Notes under the pieces: generated by a model
Databases searched by the model: none
What the model was told of the DNA's origin: nothing
What the model saw: only the letters and a program-made list of their open reading frames with translations
Origin: DASTCZ01 sp035308165
GTDB lineage: Bacteria > Acidobacteriota > Terriglobia > Acidiferrales > UBA7541
Direction of reading: 5' to 3'
Assembly (NCBI GenBank): GCA_035308165.1
Contig: DATGHC010000030.1
Location: 18,804-82,803, forward strand
Length of the DNA stretch: 64,000 bases
Made by a program: the position numbers and the translations under genes
In this document: positions 1 to 8,435 of the stretch, one piece after another
How positions within the stretch are numbered: position 1 is the first letter of the stretch
How the letters are laid out: each line of letters opens with the position of its first letter

Positions 1-138
1 GGGCGGACCAGTATTCTCGCGGTGCTGGACGCTCAGCGATCCGTTCAACTGAACGAGCACGACTATCTCCAGAGCCTATTCGAGTTGCAGCAGGCCTTCG
101 CGGTATTGGAAGAAATCGTGGGAGCAGCACTGGATTGA
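1..138 (+). CDS. TolC-family outer membrane efflux protein, C-terminal end (partial)
   Basis: The window opens inside a reading frame of 45 codons ending at TGA 136-138. The visible residues (GRTSILAVLDAQRSV, then a Q/L-rich helix) look like the last helical segment of outer membrane factors, where a conserved LDAQR-type stretch is common. It is followed after two bases by a periplasmic adaptor and an RND permease, which is the usual tripartite efflux gene order, so it probably supplies the outer-membrane channel of that pump. Only the C-terminal part is present, so the family call rests on a short segment plus context. Confidence 0.7.
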   Translation, partial: GRTSILAVLDAQRSVQLNEHDYLQSLFELQQAFAVLEEIVGAALD

Positions 139-140
139 AC

Positions 141-1358
141 ATGCGAATAAATGAACGCGTCATTTTAAGACCAATGTCCATTAGCGGATTCAGGTGGTTT
201 GCTTTCAGCGTACTCGTCGCCTGCCTGAGTGCCGGTTGTTCCAAAGGCGGCGCTTCGGACGAGTCCGACACCCCCAAGGAAGGCGCCACAGTCGCTCAAG
301 TCACTCTGACGGAAGTGACCCGCGCCGACATCAGCCGCGTTCTCCAGCTCAACGGATCCATAGCCGCGGTCCCAAACCTTGACGTGAAGGTGAGTGCCTT
401 CGTTCCCGGACGGATCGCCGAGCTCAAGGTTGCCGAAGGAGACAGAGTCAGCGCGGGACAATTGATCGCTCAAATTGACGATCGTTCCTTTCGCGACCAG
501 CTTACCCAGGCGGAAGCCGGGAAAGCGCAGGCCGAAGCCAACGTCGAAAGTGCCAAGCTCAATCTGGCCCGAAACGAGGATTTGGTTCAACGCGGAATCG
601 CGGCGCGCAAAGACTTGGAAGACGCTCGCACCGAATCAAGCGTCACCGCGGCCGCATTGAAGCAGGCTGTCGCCGCGCTTTCGATAGCCCAATTGCAATT
701 AACGCGGACCGAAATTCACTCGCCCATCGCCGGCACGGTCGTGAAACGGTTCGTTAGCGGCGGTGAACAGGTGGATGGCACCGCGGCGACTCCGATTGTT
801 GAGGTAGCTTCGCTCGGCGAAGTGGAACTGCAGGCAAACATACCCGCAGCCGATCTTTCCCACCTTCCCATTGGACGAGCCGTGCGGCTCGCCTCTACCG
901 CCTTTCCCGGCAAGAATTTCAGCGGGCGCGTGGTTGCAGTTTCACAGGCAGTGGACCCCGCCACCAATGCAGGCATGGTTCGCATTCGCATTCCCAATGG
1001 CAACGGCGAACTGCGCCTGGGAATGTTTTTGGGCGCCCAGGTGCCTGTGGAAACGCATTTGAAGGCACTTGGCGTACCGCCTCAGGCCATTTACCGCGAC
1101 GATCAAGGGGCTGCCAGGGTTTTTATCGTGCAGGGAGATCAAGCTACCGCGTCCCCCGTCAAGTTGGGAATTGAAACGCTCGACCGGGCTGAACTAATTG
1201 AAGGAGTCAAGGAAGGCGATAAGGTGATTCTATCCGGCGGCTATGGCTTGGGCGACAAAGCAAAAGTCTCGGTGGAAGCGGCGGATAAAGAAGGGAAGAA
1301 AGACGCCAAGCCCGACGATAAGAAAGACGATAAGGACGATAAGAAGGACGACAAATAA
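141..1358 (+). CDS. RND efflux periplasmic adaptor (HlyD/AcrA family), lipoprotein
   Basis: Membrane-fusion subunit linking an inner-membrane RND pump to a TolC-type channel. The N-terminus carries a hydrophobic signal followed by the lipobox LSAGC, so the mature protein should be lipid-anchored in the periplasm. Then come the usual split biotinyl-lipoyl domain (VKVSAFVPGRIAELKV, EGDRVSAGQ), a coiled-coil hairpin of about 70 residues, the returning lipoyl half (IHSPIAGTVVKRFV) and beta-barrel and membrane-proximal regions. Start chosen at ATG 141; ATG 174 gives a tighter signal peptide and is equally possible. It follows the TolC-like stop by 2 bases and precedes the permease by 2 bases, so one operon. 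The extreme C-terminus is an unusual Lys/Asp repeat tail (about 1285-1355). Confidence 0.9.
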   Translation: MRINERVILRPMSISGFRWFAFSVLVACLSAGCSKGGASDESDTPKEGATVAQVTLTEVTRADISRVLQLNGSIAAVPNLDVKVSAFVPGRIAELKVAEGDRVSAGQLIAQIDDRSFRDQLTQAEAGKAQAEANVESAKLNLARNEDLVQRGIAARKDLEDARTESSVTAAALKQAVAALSIAQLQLTRTEIHSPIAGTVVKRFVSGGEQVDGTAATPIVEVASLGEVELQANIPAADLSHLPIGRAVRLASTAFPGKNFSGRVVAVSQAVDPATNAGMVRIRIPNGNGELRLGMFLGAQVPVETHLKALGVPPQAIYRDDQGAARVFIVQGDQATASPVKLGIETLDRAELIEGVKEGDKVILSGGYGLGDKAKVSVEAADKEGKKDAKPDDKKDDKDDKKDDK

Positions 1359-1360
1359 TT

Positions 1361-4300
1361 ATGAATATCGTCCGCATCAGCCGCGACAACCGCTTCGCGG
1401 TTTATCTGGTCACCGCGCTCTTGTTTGCCGCGGGACTGTGGGCCGTCTTTCAGCTCCCCAGTAACATCTATCCCGAAGTTAATTTTCCGCGGATCATGAT
1501 CCTGGCGCACGCCGGAGACTTGCCACCCGAGACCATGCTGGTGTCCGTCACCCGCCCTCTGGAAAGCGCGGCCATGACCGTGCAGGGCGTCTATCGTGTC
1601 CGTTCAAAAACGATTCGTGGCGCATCCGAAATTTCCGTAATCTTCAATCCCAACGCGGACATGCAATATTCGTTGCAGCTTCTTCAGGGCAGTGTGAACG
1701 AGGCCCGCGCGGATATTCCCCCCGAAACGATCATTCAAGTGGAACGCGTCAGTCCAACCGTTTTTCCCGTGATCAGCTTGATTTTGAACGGCAACGTCCC
1801 CGGTCAGGATTTGCGCGATCAGGCCTTTTACGTTCTCAAACCCATGCTCAGCCGCGTGCCCGGCGTGGGAATCATCGAAGTGCAGGCATCCGACACCCGT
1901 CAAATCCAGGTAATCGCCGATCCCCAAAAAATGATCGCCCACCGGTTGTCGCTGGTGGATCTGGCCGACCGCTTGAAGGCCACCAACGAAGTTACTTCCG
2001 TGGGAAAGCTGAATAAAGATTACTTGCAGTACCTGGTGCTGACCACTAGTCAGTTCACGTCGCTCGATCAAATCCGGAACACCGTCGTAGATACGCAGGG
2101 TTCGACTCCCGTCCATCTGAGCGATGTCGCCCAAGTGGTTGACGGCGTGGAAGACCGCACGATTCTGGTCACCGGGAATGGAGAGTCGGCCGCGCTCCTC
2201 AATATCTCCAGGCAAATCGGCGGAAACATTCTTCAACTTGGCACGCAAGTGAAGGAAATGGTCGCTAATTTGGGCAGCGCCATCCCGAAGACCTTGCACA
2301 TTTCGTTGGTGTATGACCTGGCGGAATTCGTTCAGGAGTCCATTGACAGCGTGCGGGATGCCATCCTGATTGGCGCATTCCTGGCCGTGCTCATATTGTT
2401 TGGGTTCCTCCGCGAAGTTAAGTCAACCCTCATTGCCGCGATCTCACTGCCCTTGTCGGTTGTGGGCACATTCTTCTTCATAAAGGCCCTGGGCGGAACC
2501 ATCAATTTGATGTCCCTCGGTGGGCTGGCCATCGCCATCGGTCTGATCATTGACGATGCCGTTGTGGTTATCGAAAATATCTACCGGCATTTGGGCCTGG
2601 GAGAGTCCGCGGCAGACGCCGCCGAACGAGGGACCGCGGAGTTAATTGGGCCCGTCGTCGGGTCAACCGCCACAACCCTGGTGGTTTTTCTTCCCTTAGG
2701 CCTGTTGACTGGATTCGTCGGCGACTTTTTCCGTTCCCTCTGCCTGACCCTGGGCGTCTCCATTCTGCTTTCACTGGTTTTCGCTCTGACGTTGATTCCT
2801 CTACTTTCGCAGAGATTCCTATCCGCCGGGGCCTATCGCAAATCTTCCGGAAAGTTCATTGAGCCCGTGAACCGTGCCTACGAACGGTCTGTGAAATGGG
2901 CTTTGCGTCATCGAATCTGGATCGCCGGGATCACACTGATCACTATGGCGCTGGGAGTGTATCTCTACTTCCAACTGGAATCGGACTATCTTCCGGAAAT
3001 GGACGAAGGTGGCTATGTGCTTGACTACATCACTCCGCCTGGAACTTCGTTAGCCACCACCGATACCATGGTTCGCAAATTTGAAAAGCGCATTAAGGAA
3101 ATGCCCGAGACGGCCGCATTCTCGCGCCGTACGGGCGCGGAGATGGGTCTTTACGCCACGCAACAGAACAAGGGCGACATCCTCGTCAAACTCGTTCCAC
3201 GATCACAACGCAAGCTCACTACCGAGGACATTATGGCGGAACTTCGCCCTCTCGTGGTTCAGGACGCTCCCGGAGTTGAAATCGAGTTCACACAAATACT
3301 CCAAGATATGCTCGGCGATTTACAGGGAACGCCCGAACCGGTGGAAGTTAAGCTATTCGGTGACAATGTGAACTCGCTGGAACAGGTCGCCGATGAGGTC
3401 AGCGATAAAATTCAAAAAATTCCGGGGATCGTGGATTTCAAGGGAATCCAGAAAGGTAATCCGGAGATTGTGTTTCACGTGGATCCCACACTGGCTGGCC
3501 GTGTGGGATTGAGTGTCGACCAGATCACTCAACAAGTGAGCGCGGGGCTGCTGGGTGTCACTGAGACTTCGCTGCGACAGGGCGACCGCACTATCGATAT
3601 CCGCGTGCGCTTCCCGGACACTTTCCGGTACAACTACACCGATATTGCGCAATATCCGATCGTCACACAAGCAAAACAGATCGTGCCCCTGAATTCCCTC
3701 GCGACTGTAGAGCAGGTGCAGGGAGAGAACCAACTTCTGCGGGAAAACCAACGGCTGATGGTTTCGCTCACCGCGCGTCTCGAAAATCGCGACCTTGGCA
3801 GCACGATGGACGACGTCCAGAAAATGATGAGCACGATCAAGCTGCCCACAGGTGTCACGTACGAAGCCGGCGGGCAATACGAGGCCCAGCAACAATCCTT
3901 TAAGGAATTGCTGGGGGTCCTGGCTTTGGCACTGACCGCTGTATTCACCGTGCTGGTCATTCAGTTTCGCGCCATCCGTCCCTCGCTAATCATAATTTCC
4001 GCCGCGCCTCTTTCCCTGGTAGGCGTGTTTGCCATGTTGCTGGTCACCGGAACTCCCTTGAATTTTTCTTCCTTCATGGGGATCATCTTGATGGTTGGGT
4101 TGGTGGTGAAGAACGGCATCATCTTATTCGAGTATGTAGGGAAGCTTCGCGAAGAAGGCATGCCCCTGGATGAAGCGCTAGCTGCCGCCGGCCGCATTCG
4201 CGTGCGGCCGATTTTGATGACCACGCTCGCGACTCTGTTTGGCCTCCTCCCTCTGGCCCTGAAACTGGGAGCCGGCGCTGAGGTGCAGAGCCCGCTGGCG

Positions 4301-4411
4301 CTTGCCGTCATTGGTGGATTGTTGCTTTCCACCTTCATCACGTTATTTGTCATGCCGACCATGTATTCCCTGATCGAGCATGACAAAAAGCCGGAAGCAG
4401 CGCAGCCGTAA
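1361..4411 (+). CDS. RND family efflux permease (AcrB/MexB-like)
   Basis: Inner-membrane proton-driven exporter of 1016 residues, within the usual 1000-1050 range. The sequence shows the duplicated RND layout: TM1 near residues 10-28, a large periplasmic loop, a TM block, a second loop and a second TM block. The proton-relay aspartate pair lies in IGLIIDDAVVVIENI at about residue 398, and the partner lysine in GLVVKNGIIL at about 916, both hallmarks of heavy-metal/hydrophobe RND pumps. The Asp pair plus Lys fits the HAE-type (drug) branch better than the metal branch; the substrate cannot be read from sequence. It starts two bases after the adaptor and ends the operon. Confidence 0.93.
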   Translation: MNIVRISRDNRFAVYLVTALLFAAGLWAVFQLPSNIYPEVNFPRIMILAHAGDLPPETMLVSVTRPLESAAMTVQGVYRVRSKTIRGASEISVIFNPNADMQYSLQLLQGSVNEARADIPPETIIQVERVSPTVFPVISLILNGNVPGQDLRDQAFYVLKPMLSRVPGVGIIEVQASDTRQIQVIADPQKMIAHRLSLVDLADRLKATNEVTSVGKLNKDYLQYLVLTTSQFTSLDQIRNTVVDTQGSTPVHLSDVAQVVDGVEDRTILVTGNGESAALLNISRQIGGNILQLGTQVKEMVANLGSAIPKTLHISLVYDLAEFVQESIDSVRDAILIGAFLAVLILFGFLREVKSTLIAAISLPLSVVGTFFFIKALGGTINLMSLGGLAIAIGLIIDDAVVVIENIYRHLGLGESAADAAERGTAELIGPVVGSTATTLVVFLPLGLLTGFVGDFFRSLCLTLGVSILLSLVFALTLIPLLSQRFLSAGAYRKSSGKFIEPVNRAYERSVKWALRHRIWIAGITLITMALGVYLYFQLESDYLPEMDEGGYVLDYITPPGTSLATTDTMVRKFEKRIKEMPETAAFSRRTGAEMGLYATQQNKGDILVKLVPRSQRKLTTEDIMAELRPLVVQDAPGVEIEFTQILQDMLGDLQGTPEPVEVKLFGDNVNSLEQVADEVSDKIQKIPGIVDFKGIQKGNPEIVFHVDPTLAGRVGLSVDQITQQVSAGLLGVTETSLRQGDRTIDIRVRFPDTFRYNYTDIAQYPIVTQAKQIVPLNSLATVEQVQGENQLLRENQRLMVSLTARLENRDLGSTMDDVQKMMSTIKLPTGVTYEAGGQYEAQQQSFKELLGVLALALTAVFTVLVIQFRAIRPSLIIISAAPLSLVGVFAMLLVTGTPLNFSSFMGIILMVGLVVKNGIILFEYVGKLREEGMPLDEALAAAGRIRVRPILMTTLATLFGLLPLALKLGAGAEVQSPLALAVIGGLLLSTFITLFVMPTMYSLIEHDKKPEAAQP

Positions 4412-4442
4412 ATTGTCCATCCCCACCCGTGAAAAAGCTGGT

Positions 4443-4470
4443 TTGAGATCGGGTTCGCTGGTTGTATTCT
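4443..4470 (+). promoter_or_regulatory. Candidate sigma-70 promoter of the beta-lactamase-like gene
   Basis: TTGAGA (4443-4448, 5/6 to consensus) and TATTCT (4465-4470, 4/6) are separated by 16 bp. The ATG at 4477 lies six bases past the -10, exactly where transcription would begin, and no Shine-Dalgarno is visible, so the mRNA may be leaderless. Seen in sequence; activity is inferred. Confidence 0.45.
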
Positions 4471-4476
4471 CCGCTC

Positions 4477-5376
4477 ATGTGCCAAGCTAAGCACAAGCTC
4501 TCGATTGCCGTTCTGATCGTTGCGATAAGCTTTGTTGTCATTTCACCCGCAAGAGCTCAGCGGGAATTGCCTGTCCGGGCTGAAGTTGAAAAGCTAATCC
4601 GTGATAGTGGCGCCGAAGTAGGCCTGGCCTTTCAAACACTGGACGGTAAGCACCAGCTCTTTCTCAATGAAGACAAGTCGTTCCACGCTGCCAGCACCAT
4701 GAAGGTCCCAGTGATGATCGAGCTGTTCGCTCAGGCCCATGACGGCAAAGTTCACTTGAACGATCCGCTACCCATAAAAAATAGTTTCAGTAGCATTGTG
4801 GATGGCAGCCCCTACAAGCTCGACTCCGCCGATGATTCCGAAGCAGATATTTACAAAGTCATAGGGACCACTTGGACCTTGAGTCAGCTCTGTGAGGCGA
4901 TGATTACTCACAGCAGCAATCTCGCTGCGAATCTGCTGATTGAAAAACTTGGCGCTGAGAATATTCAGCGCCGGGTGGCGAGTCTGCATGCCGAAGGAAT
5001 GGTTGTGTTGCGGGGAGTGGAAGACAATAAGGCTTTTGAGGCTGGCCGGAACAACACCACCACGGCTCGCGCTCTTCTGATTTTGCTCCAGGCCATAGCC
5101 ACCGACCGCGCCGGAGACGCTGACTCCTGCCATGAAATGATGGAAATTCTGAAGCGACAAACATTTAACGAAGCCATACCTGCGGGACTCCCGCCAGGTA
5201 TCTCTGTGGCCCACAAAACCGGCGAAATCACAGGAATTCACCACGACGCAGCGATTGTTCTGGCTCCTCGTCCATTCGTAATCGTCCTGCTGGTGAAGGG
5301 AATCAATGACCGCGACAAGAGTTCCGCCCTGATGGCCGCCATCACCAGAGTTATTTACCAGGCTTCGCAGAACTAA
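4477..5376 (+). CDS. Class A beta-lactamase-like serine hydrolase, secreted
   Basis: Predicted periplasmic serine beta-lactamase or related penicillin-recognising hydrolase of 299 residues. A signal peptide occupies the first 28 or so residues, ending PARA. The active-site tetrad STMK is at about residue 73, the second motif reads SSN (about 146) in place of SDN, and the third KTG is at about 247 (AHKTGEITG). A candidate class A general base is the Glu of EAGRN (about 188), which fits the E-x-x-x-N spacing of the omega loop. Length and motif order fit class A. Start at ATG 4477 because the signal peptide begins there; an upstream TTG (4462) overlaps the -10 hexamer. It is separate from the efflux operon. 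Whether it hydrolyses antibiotics is unknown. Confidence 0.82.
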   Translation: MCQAKHKLSIAVLIVAISFVVISPARAQRELPVRAEVEKLIRDSGAEVGLAFQTLDGKHQLFLNEDKSFHAASTMKVPVMIELFAQAHDGKVHLNDPLPIKNSFSSIVDGSPYKLDSADDSEADIYKVIGTTWTLSQLCEAMITHSSNLAANLLIEKLGAENIQRRVASLHAEGMVVLRGVEDNKAFEAGRNNTTTARALLILLQAIATDRAGDADSCHEMMEILKRQTFNEAIPAGLPPGISVAHKTGEITGIHHDAAIVLAPRPFVIVLLVKGINDRDKSSALMAAITRVIYQASQN

Positions 5377-5473
5377 AGTTTCGGGGAGGTTACAAATTCT
5401 AAATTCACGCGCCTGGTCCTGCGCAGGCACGTTCTGTGATTCAACATCCCCGAAAATCACTTCAACAATCTTC

Positions 5474-5502
5474 TTGCGTCTGCGCGGGTGACTCCTTAAT
5501 AT
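5474..5502 (+). promoter_or_regulatory. Candidate promoter of the XRE regulator gene
   Basis: TTGCGT (5474-5479), a 17-bp spacer and TAATAT (5497-5502) precede the GTG start at 5528 by 25 bases. The rest of the gap (5377-5527) holds a 9-bp inverted repeat TTTCGGGGA (5379-5387) with TCCCCGAAA (5447-5455), which may fold in the beta-lactamase transcript end. Confidence 0.35.
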
Positions 5503-5527
5503 AACCGCTGGTCGTTGAGCTTAGTCC

Positions 5528-5953
5528 GTGCCCAAAGAAAAGCCCAAAGTAAATATCGGCCAGGTGATTCGCGCTTACCGCGGTCAACGCGGCTTGTCTC
5601 AGGGAGACATTGAGCGCCGCACCGGCTTGCTCCGCTGCTACTTGTCACGCGTGGAAAACGGACATACTGTCCCTTCACTGGAAACACTCGCAAAAATCGC
5701 GGAAGCCATGGACATCGCTCTGGCCGATTTCTTTCCGGGCGCGGAAACCCAGCACGATCGCGAAACTCAGAAAATGCTTGGCGAGCTTTCCGAGGACGAA
5801 ATCCGCTTCCTCTCCGAAATCAAAAAATATAGTTCCACGCTTTCCGATGGCGACAAGCGGCTGGTGCTGGCCATGATCCGCAAAATGGCCACCATCGCGC
5901 CGCCTCCGCAGCCGGTCCGCAAAGCTGTCGCCCCCCGTCGCCACGCGTACTAA
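5528..5953 (+). CDS. XRE-family helix-turn-helix regulator
   Basis: Cytoplasmic DNA-binding protein of 141 residues. Residues about 8-68 form a Cro/C1-type HTH: QVIRAYRGQRGLSQGDIERR, then the recognition-helix region CYLSRVENGHTVPSLETL. The C-terminal half is helical and charged, ending in a proline- and arginine-rich tail. The start is GTG 5528. No strong Shine-Dalgarno precedes it, but the first in-frame residues lead directly into the HTH. Neighbours are a beta-lactamase-like gene upstream and a cyclophilin gene 27 bases downstream on the same strand, so it may form a unit with the latter. The target is not apparent. Confidence 0.85.
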   Translation: MPKEKPKVNIGQVIRAYRGQRGLSQGDIERRTGLLRCYLSRVENGHTVPSLETLAKIAEAMDIALADFFPGAETQHDRETQKMLGELSEDEIRFLSEIKKYSSTLSDGDKRLVLAMIRKMATIAPPPQPVRKAVAPRRHAY

Positions 5954-5980
5954 TTCCAATTGGAATTGAAGGTGATTCAC

Positions 5981-6754
5981 ATGAGATTAATTTCAACTCT
6001 CGCGCGACCCATCGCCGTTTGCGCCATATTCTTGATAGGAGTTGGACAAACTTTCAGCCAAGCCACAACTACTTCTCCCGATAAGATTGCAAACTTTCAA
6101 TCACCGCAGAATCCGTTACAGACTTCGCCGAAACATCCGCTGGCGATTCTCCACACAACCGCGGGAGACATTTCCTGCGAGTTGTATGCGGAGAAGGCGC
6201 GGAAAACGGTCGCAAACTTTATAGGACTCTCCACGGGGGCGAAGGAGTGGACCAATCCCAAAACGGGAACGGTGGAGCGCCATCACCCGCTCTATGACGG
6301 CGTGATTTTTCATCGCGTGATTCCAGGGTTCATGATCCAGGGCGGCGACCCCACGGGAACCGGTAATGGCTCTCCCGGCTACAAATTTGACGATGAGCTC
6401 TTTCCCGACCTGCTTTTTGATCGGCCCGGACGATTGGCGATGGCCAACAGCGGCCCGAATACCAATGGCTCGCAGTTCTTCATCACGGAAGTGGAACTGG
6501 CCCGGCTGAACCCCTGCTTTGATGAAGGCGGATGCACCCGGGGGACCCGAACGGTTCCAAAGAACTCCGGCTACACCATCTTCGGCCAGTGCGACATCGC
6601 GGCAGTCAGTTTAGTGAAGACCATAGCGCAGGGACCGTGCAATGGCGTGCCCTGCGATGGAAAGAATTCCCGTCCGGATAATCCAGTGAAGATCCTGCAC
6701 ATCGAAATTCAAGATGCGCCCAAGTCCAATCCGCAGAATCCGCCCTCGAAATAG
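5981..6754 (+). CDS. Secreted cyclophilin-type peptidyl-prolyl cis-trans isomerase
   Basis: Catalyses proline isomerisation during folding of exported proteins. A signal peptide (first 27 residues or so, ending FSQA) is followed by a cyclophilin domain with FHRVIPGFMIQGGDPTGTG and LAMANSGPNTNGSQFFI, which carry the catalytic Arg, Phe, Met, Gln and the Gln-Phe-Phe core. After the core there is a Cys-rich insertion (NPCFDEGGC, GQCD, GPCNGVPCDG), likely disulfide-bonded in the periplasm. ATG 5981 is chosen because AAGGTG sits 6 bases ahead of it and the signal peptide begins there. It lies 27 bases after the XRE gene and converges on the flavoprotein gene at 6839. Confidence 0.9.
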   Translation: MRLISTLARPIAVCAIFLIGVGQTFSQATTTSPDKIANFQSPQNPLQTSPKHPLAILHTTAGDISCELYAEKARKTVANFIGLSTGAKEWTNPKTGTVERHHPLYDGVIFHRVIPGFMIQGGDPTGTGNGSPGYKFDDELFPDLLFDRPGRLAMANSGPNTNGSQFFITEVELARLNPCFDEGGCTRGTRTVPKNSGYTIFGQCDIAAVSLVKTIAQGPCNGVPCDGKNSRPDNPVKILHIEIQDAPKSNPQNPPSK

Positions 6755-6838
6755 CCGTTTTTCCCGCAGCAAGGTTTCGAAACTAACCCGTTCTATTTAT
6801 TGAAACGATTCGAACGCACGTGTGATGCGGTGCAAACT

Positions 6839-8023
6839 TCAGGCTTCCACTTCGGCTGGATCCCGGGGCTGCCTGTGGAGTAGGCTTCCCGCGGTTTCGG
6901 TGAGGGTCAGCCCCAATTGCCTCCACAGGCGGGCCTTCAAGGTGCGGTAGCTCTGCGATCCCGCGAAGACATCGGCAAGCATCTGGCGGAAAGTAGCGCT
7001 GTGGCGCGCGAAAGCGATCATTCGAGTGGTGACCGCGCCCCCGAGGAATCTGCCATTGTAGAAAAACGGAGAGAGTTTTGCGGCAATTTCGAGTTCCTGC
7101 CGGAAGGCCGTTTGCACCCGCGCGGGATACTCTTGAGGATTCCCCTCAATGAGCGCTTCGGCCAGAATCTCACCGGAACGCATGGCGTAATAAATCCCTT
7201 CACCGGTTACGGGATCTACCCAGGCCGCGGCATCACCGACCAGGGCCCAGTTTTTCCCCACCACGGAGCGCTCCTGCAACGTGCGGCGGCGCGGGGAAGG
7301 GAGGATGTGGCTGTACAGCTCCGCGCCAGCGGTATCCAATTTCTCTTCCTTGATAAATTGATTGAGCAGGGAACGCAACTCACGCGAGACGTGCTTGCCC
7401 ATACTGGCGCAAATCCCCACGGATAGGTGCCCCAGCCTCGGAAACGACCACAGGTATCCTTGCAGCCCGCGGACAAATTTCACTTTCAGCAGATCCGATT
7501 CGCCGGGAATGTAGTAACCGAGCGTCAATTCAAGGTCTTCGGGAGTAAGCGATTGTGCCTGAGGAAGCAAAGCATTCCGCGCCCCGGCGGCGATGACCAC
7601 GAAATCCGCCTGATGCCAGCCGCCACCTGCCTCCAGGCGGGCGCCGGGACCTTCGACATCGAGCGCGGTGACCCTGGCTTGAACAATTTCACAACCTGAG
7701 TCAGCGGCGCGGTCCAGAAGCAGCCCGTTCAATACCTTGCGGGCGTAAATCACGATGGGCCAGTCCAGCTTGAATCGAGCGCGCTCGCCATCGGAGGCGA
7801 TCAACTCCACGTTACTGACCGGTTTCTTCGGCGCGGGTGAGGAGAGCAAAAACGGAAACGCAGCCAGGGCCTTTTGGGTCAGACCGCCGCCGCAGGGCTT
7901 TTCCCAGGCGAGATGCTCGTCATAAATGGTTACGGAAAAGCCTTCGCGGGAAAGGCGTTCACCGCATATTGACCCCGCGGGGCCTCCGCCCAAAATGGCG
8001 ATCTGGCGTATGGAGGGATTCAT
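6839..8023 (-). CDS. Geranylgeranyl reductase family FAD-dependent oxidoreductase
   Basis: Flavoprotein of 394 residues that probably reduces isoprenoid double bonds or acts on a related hydrophobic substrate. The N-terminal dinucleotide-binding fold ILGGGPAGSICGERL is at residues 9-23, followed by DEHLAWEKPCGGGLT, which matches the KPCGGG segment typical of geranylgeranyl reductase-like enzymes. The second FAD motif GDAAAWVDPVTGEGIYYAM lies near residue 265. Gene length is normal for the family. It stands alone on the minus strand, converging on the cyclophilin gene, with a TATACT-type hexamer at 8082-8087 (minus strand) as a weak promoter candidate. The substrate (menaquinone, lipids, other prenyl chains) cannot be decided. 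Confidence 0.85.
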   Translation of the reverse strand: MNPSIRQIAILGGGPAGSICGERLSREGFSVTIYDEHLAWEKPCGGGLTQKALAAFPFLLSSPAPKKPVSNVELIASDGERARFKLDWPIVIYARKVLNGLLLDRAADSGCEIVQARVTALDVEGPGARLEAGGGWHQADFVVIAAGARNALLPQAQSLTPEDLELTLGYYIPGESDLLKVKFVRGLQGYLWSFPRLGHLSVGICASMGKHVSRELRSLLNQFIKEEKLDTAGAELYSHILPSPRRRTLQERSVVGKNWALVGDAAAWVDPVTGEGIYYAMRSGEILAEALIEGNPQEYPARVQTAFRQELEIAAKLSPFFYNGRFLGGAVTTRMIAFARHSATFRQMLADVFAGSQSYRTLKARLWRQLGLTLTETAGSLLHRQPRDPAEVEA

Positions 8024-8435
8024 TCAGGTGATATTCTTTTCTGTCGTTCCGACCCACCCTGTTTTTCAAAAGCGAGAGCAAAGTATATCACCGATTTGTG
8101 CGCGGGCTTGAGCGCTACGGGACAACCCATCGAGTCAGATAACATTGGGCTTAACACACATTTCCAATTTGAACTAGAAGTAGGAGAAATGAAGATCGCC
8201 CTTGCCGTGGTACGGTTTGAAGTTCATCGGCATGACATATTCTTCACAATCTCCGCACGCAACCACGACGTGTGGGGCACCCAGGTCCAAAGTGTTGCTT
8301 TCTAACGTTCAGGTGAGTTGCGATAGTGGTATTCTTCCGGCGGGGGATCGGTGCTGAATGAGAGGGGCGTCGTATGGGGCATCCGCCCATGAGAACCACA
8401 CTAACCCTTCTCCTCAAACTTGGCGCTGTCTTTGG
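8024..8435. other. Intergenic stretch, no supported gene
   Basis: About 410 bases between the flavoprotein start and the end of the unrecognised gene at 8436. A 38-codon frame (8189-8305, plus strand) has an AGGAG two bases before its ATG, too close for a normal ribosome site, and no recognisable sequence. No stable terminator or RNA gene was seen. Confidence 0.5.

Noticed and set aside
8189..8305. 38-codon plus-strand frame with AGGAG before it
   Set aside because: Spacing of two bases is too short for initiation, and the peptide is not recognisable.
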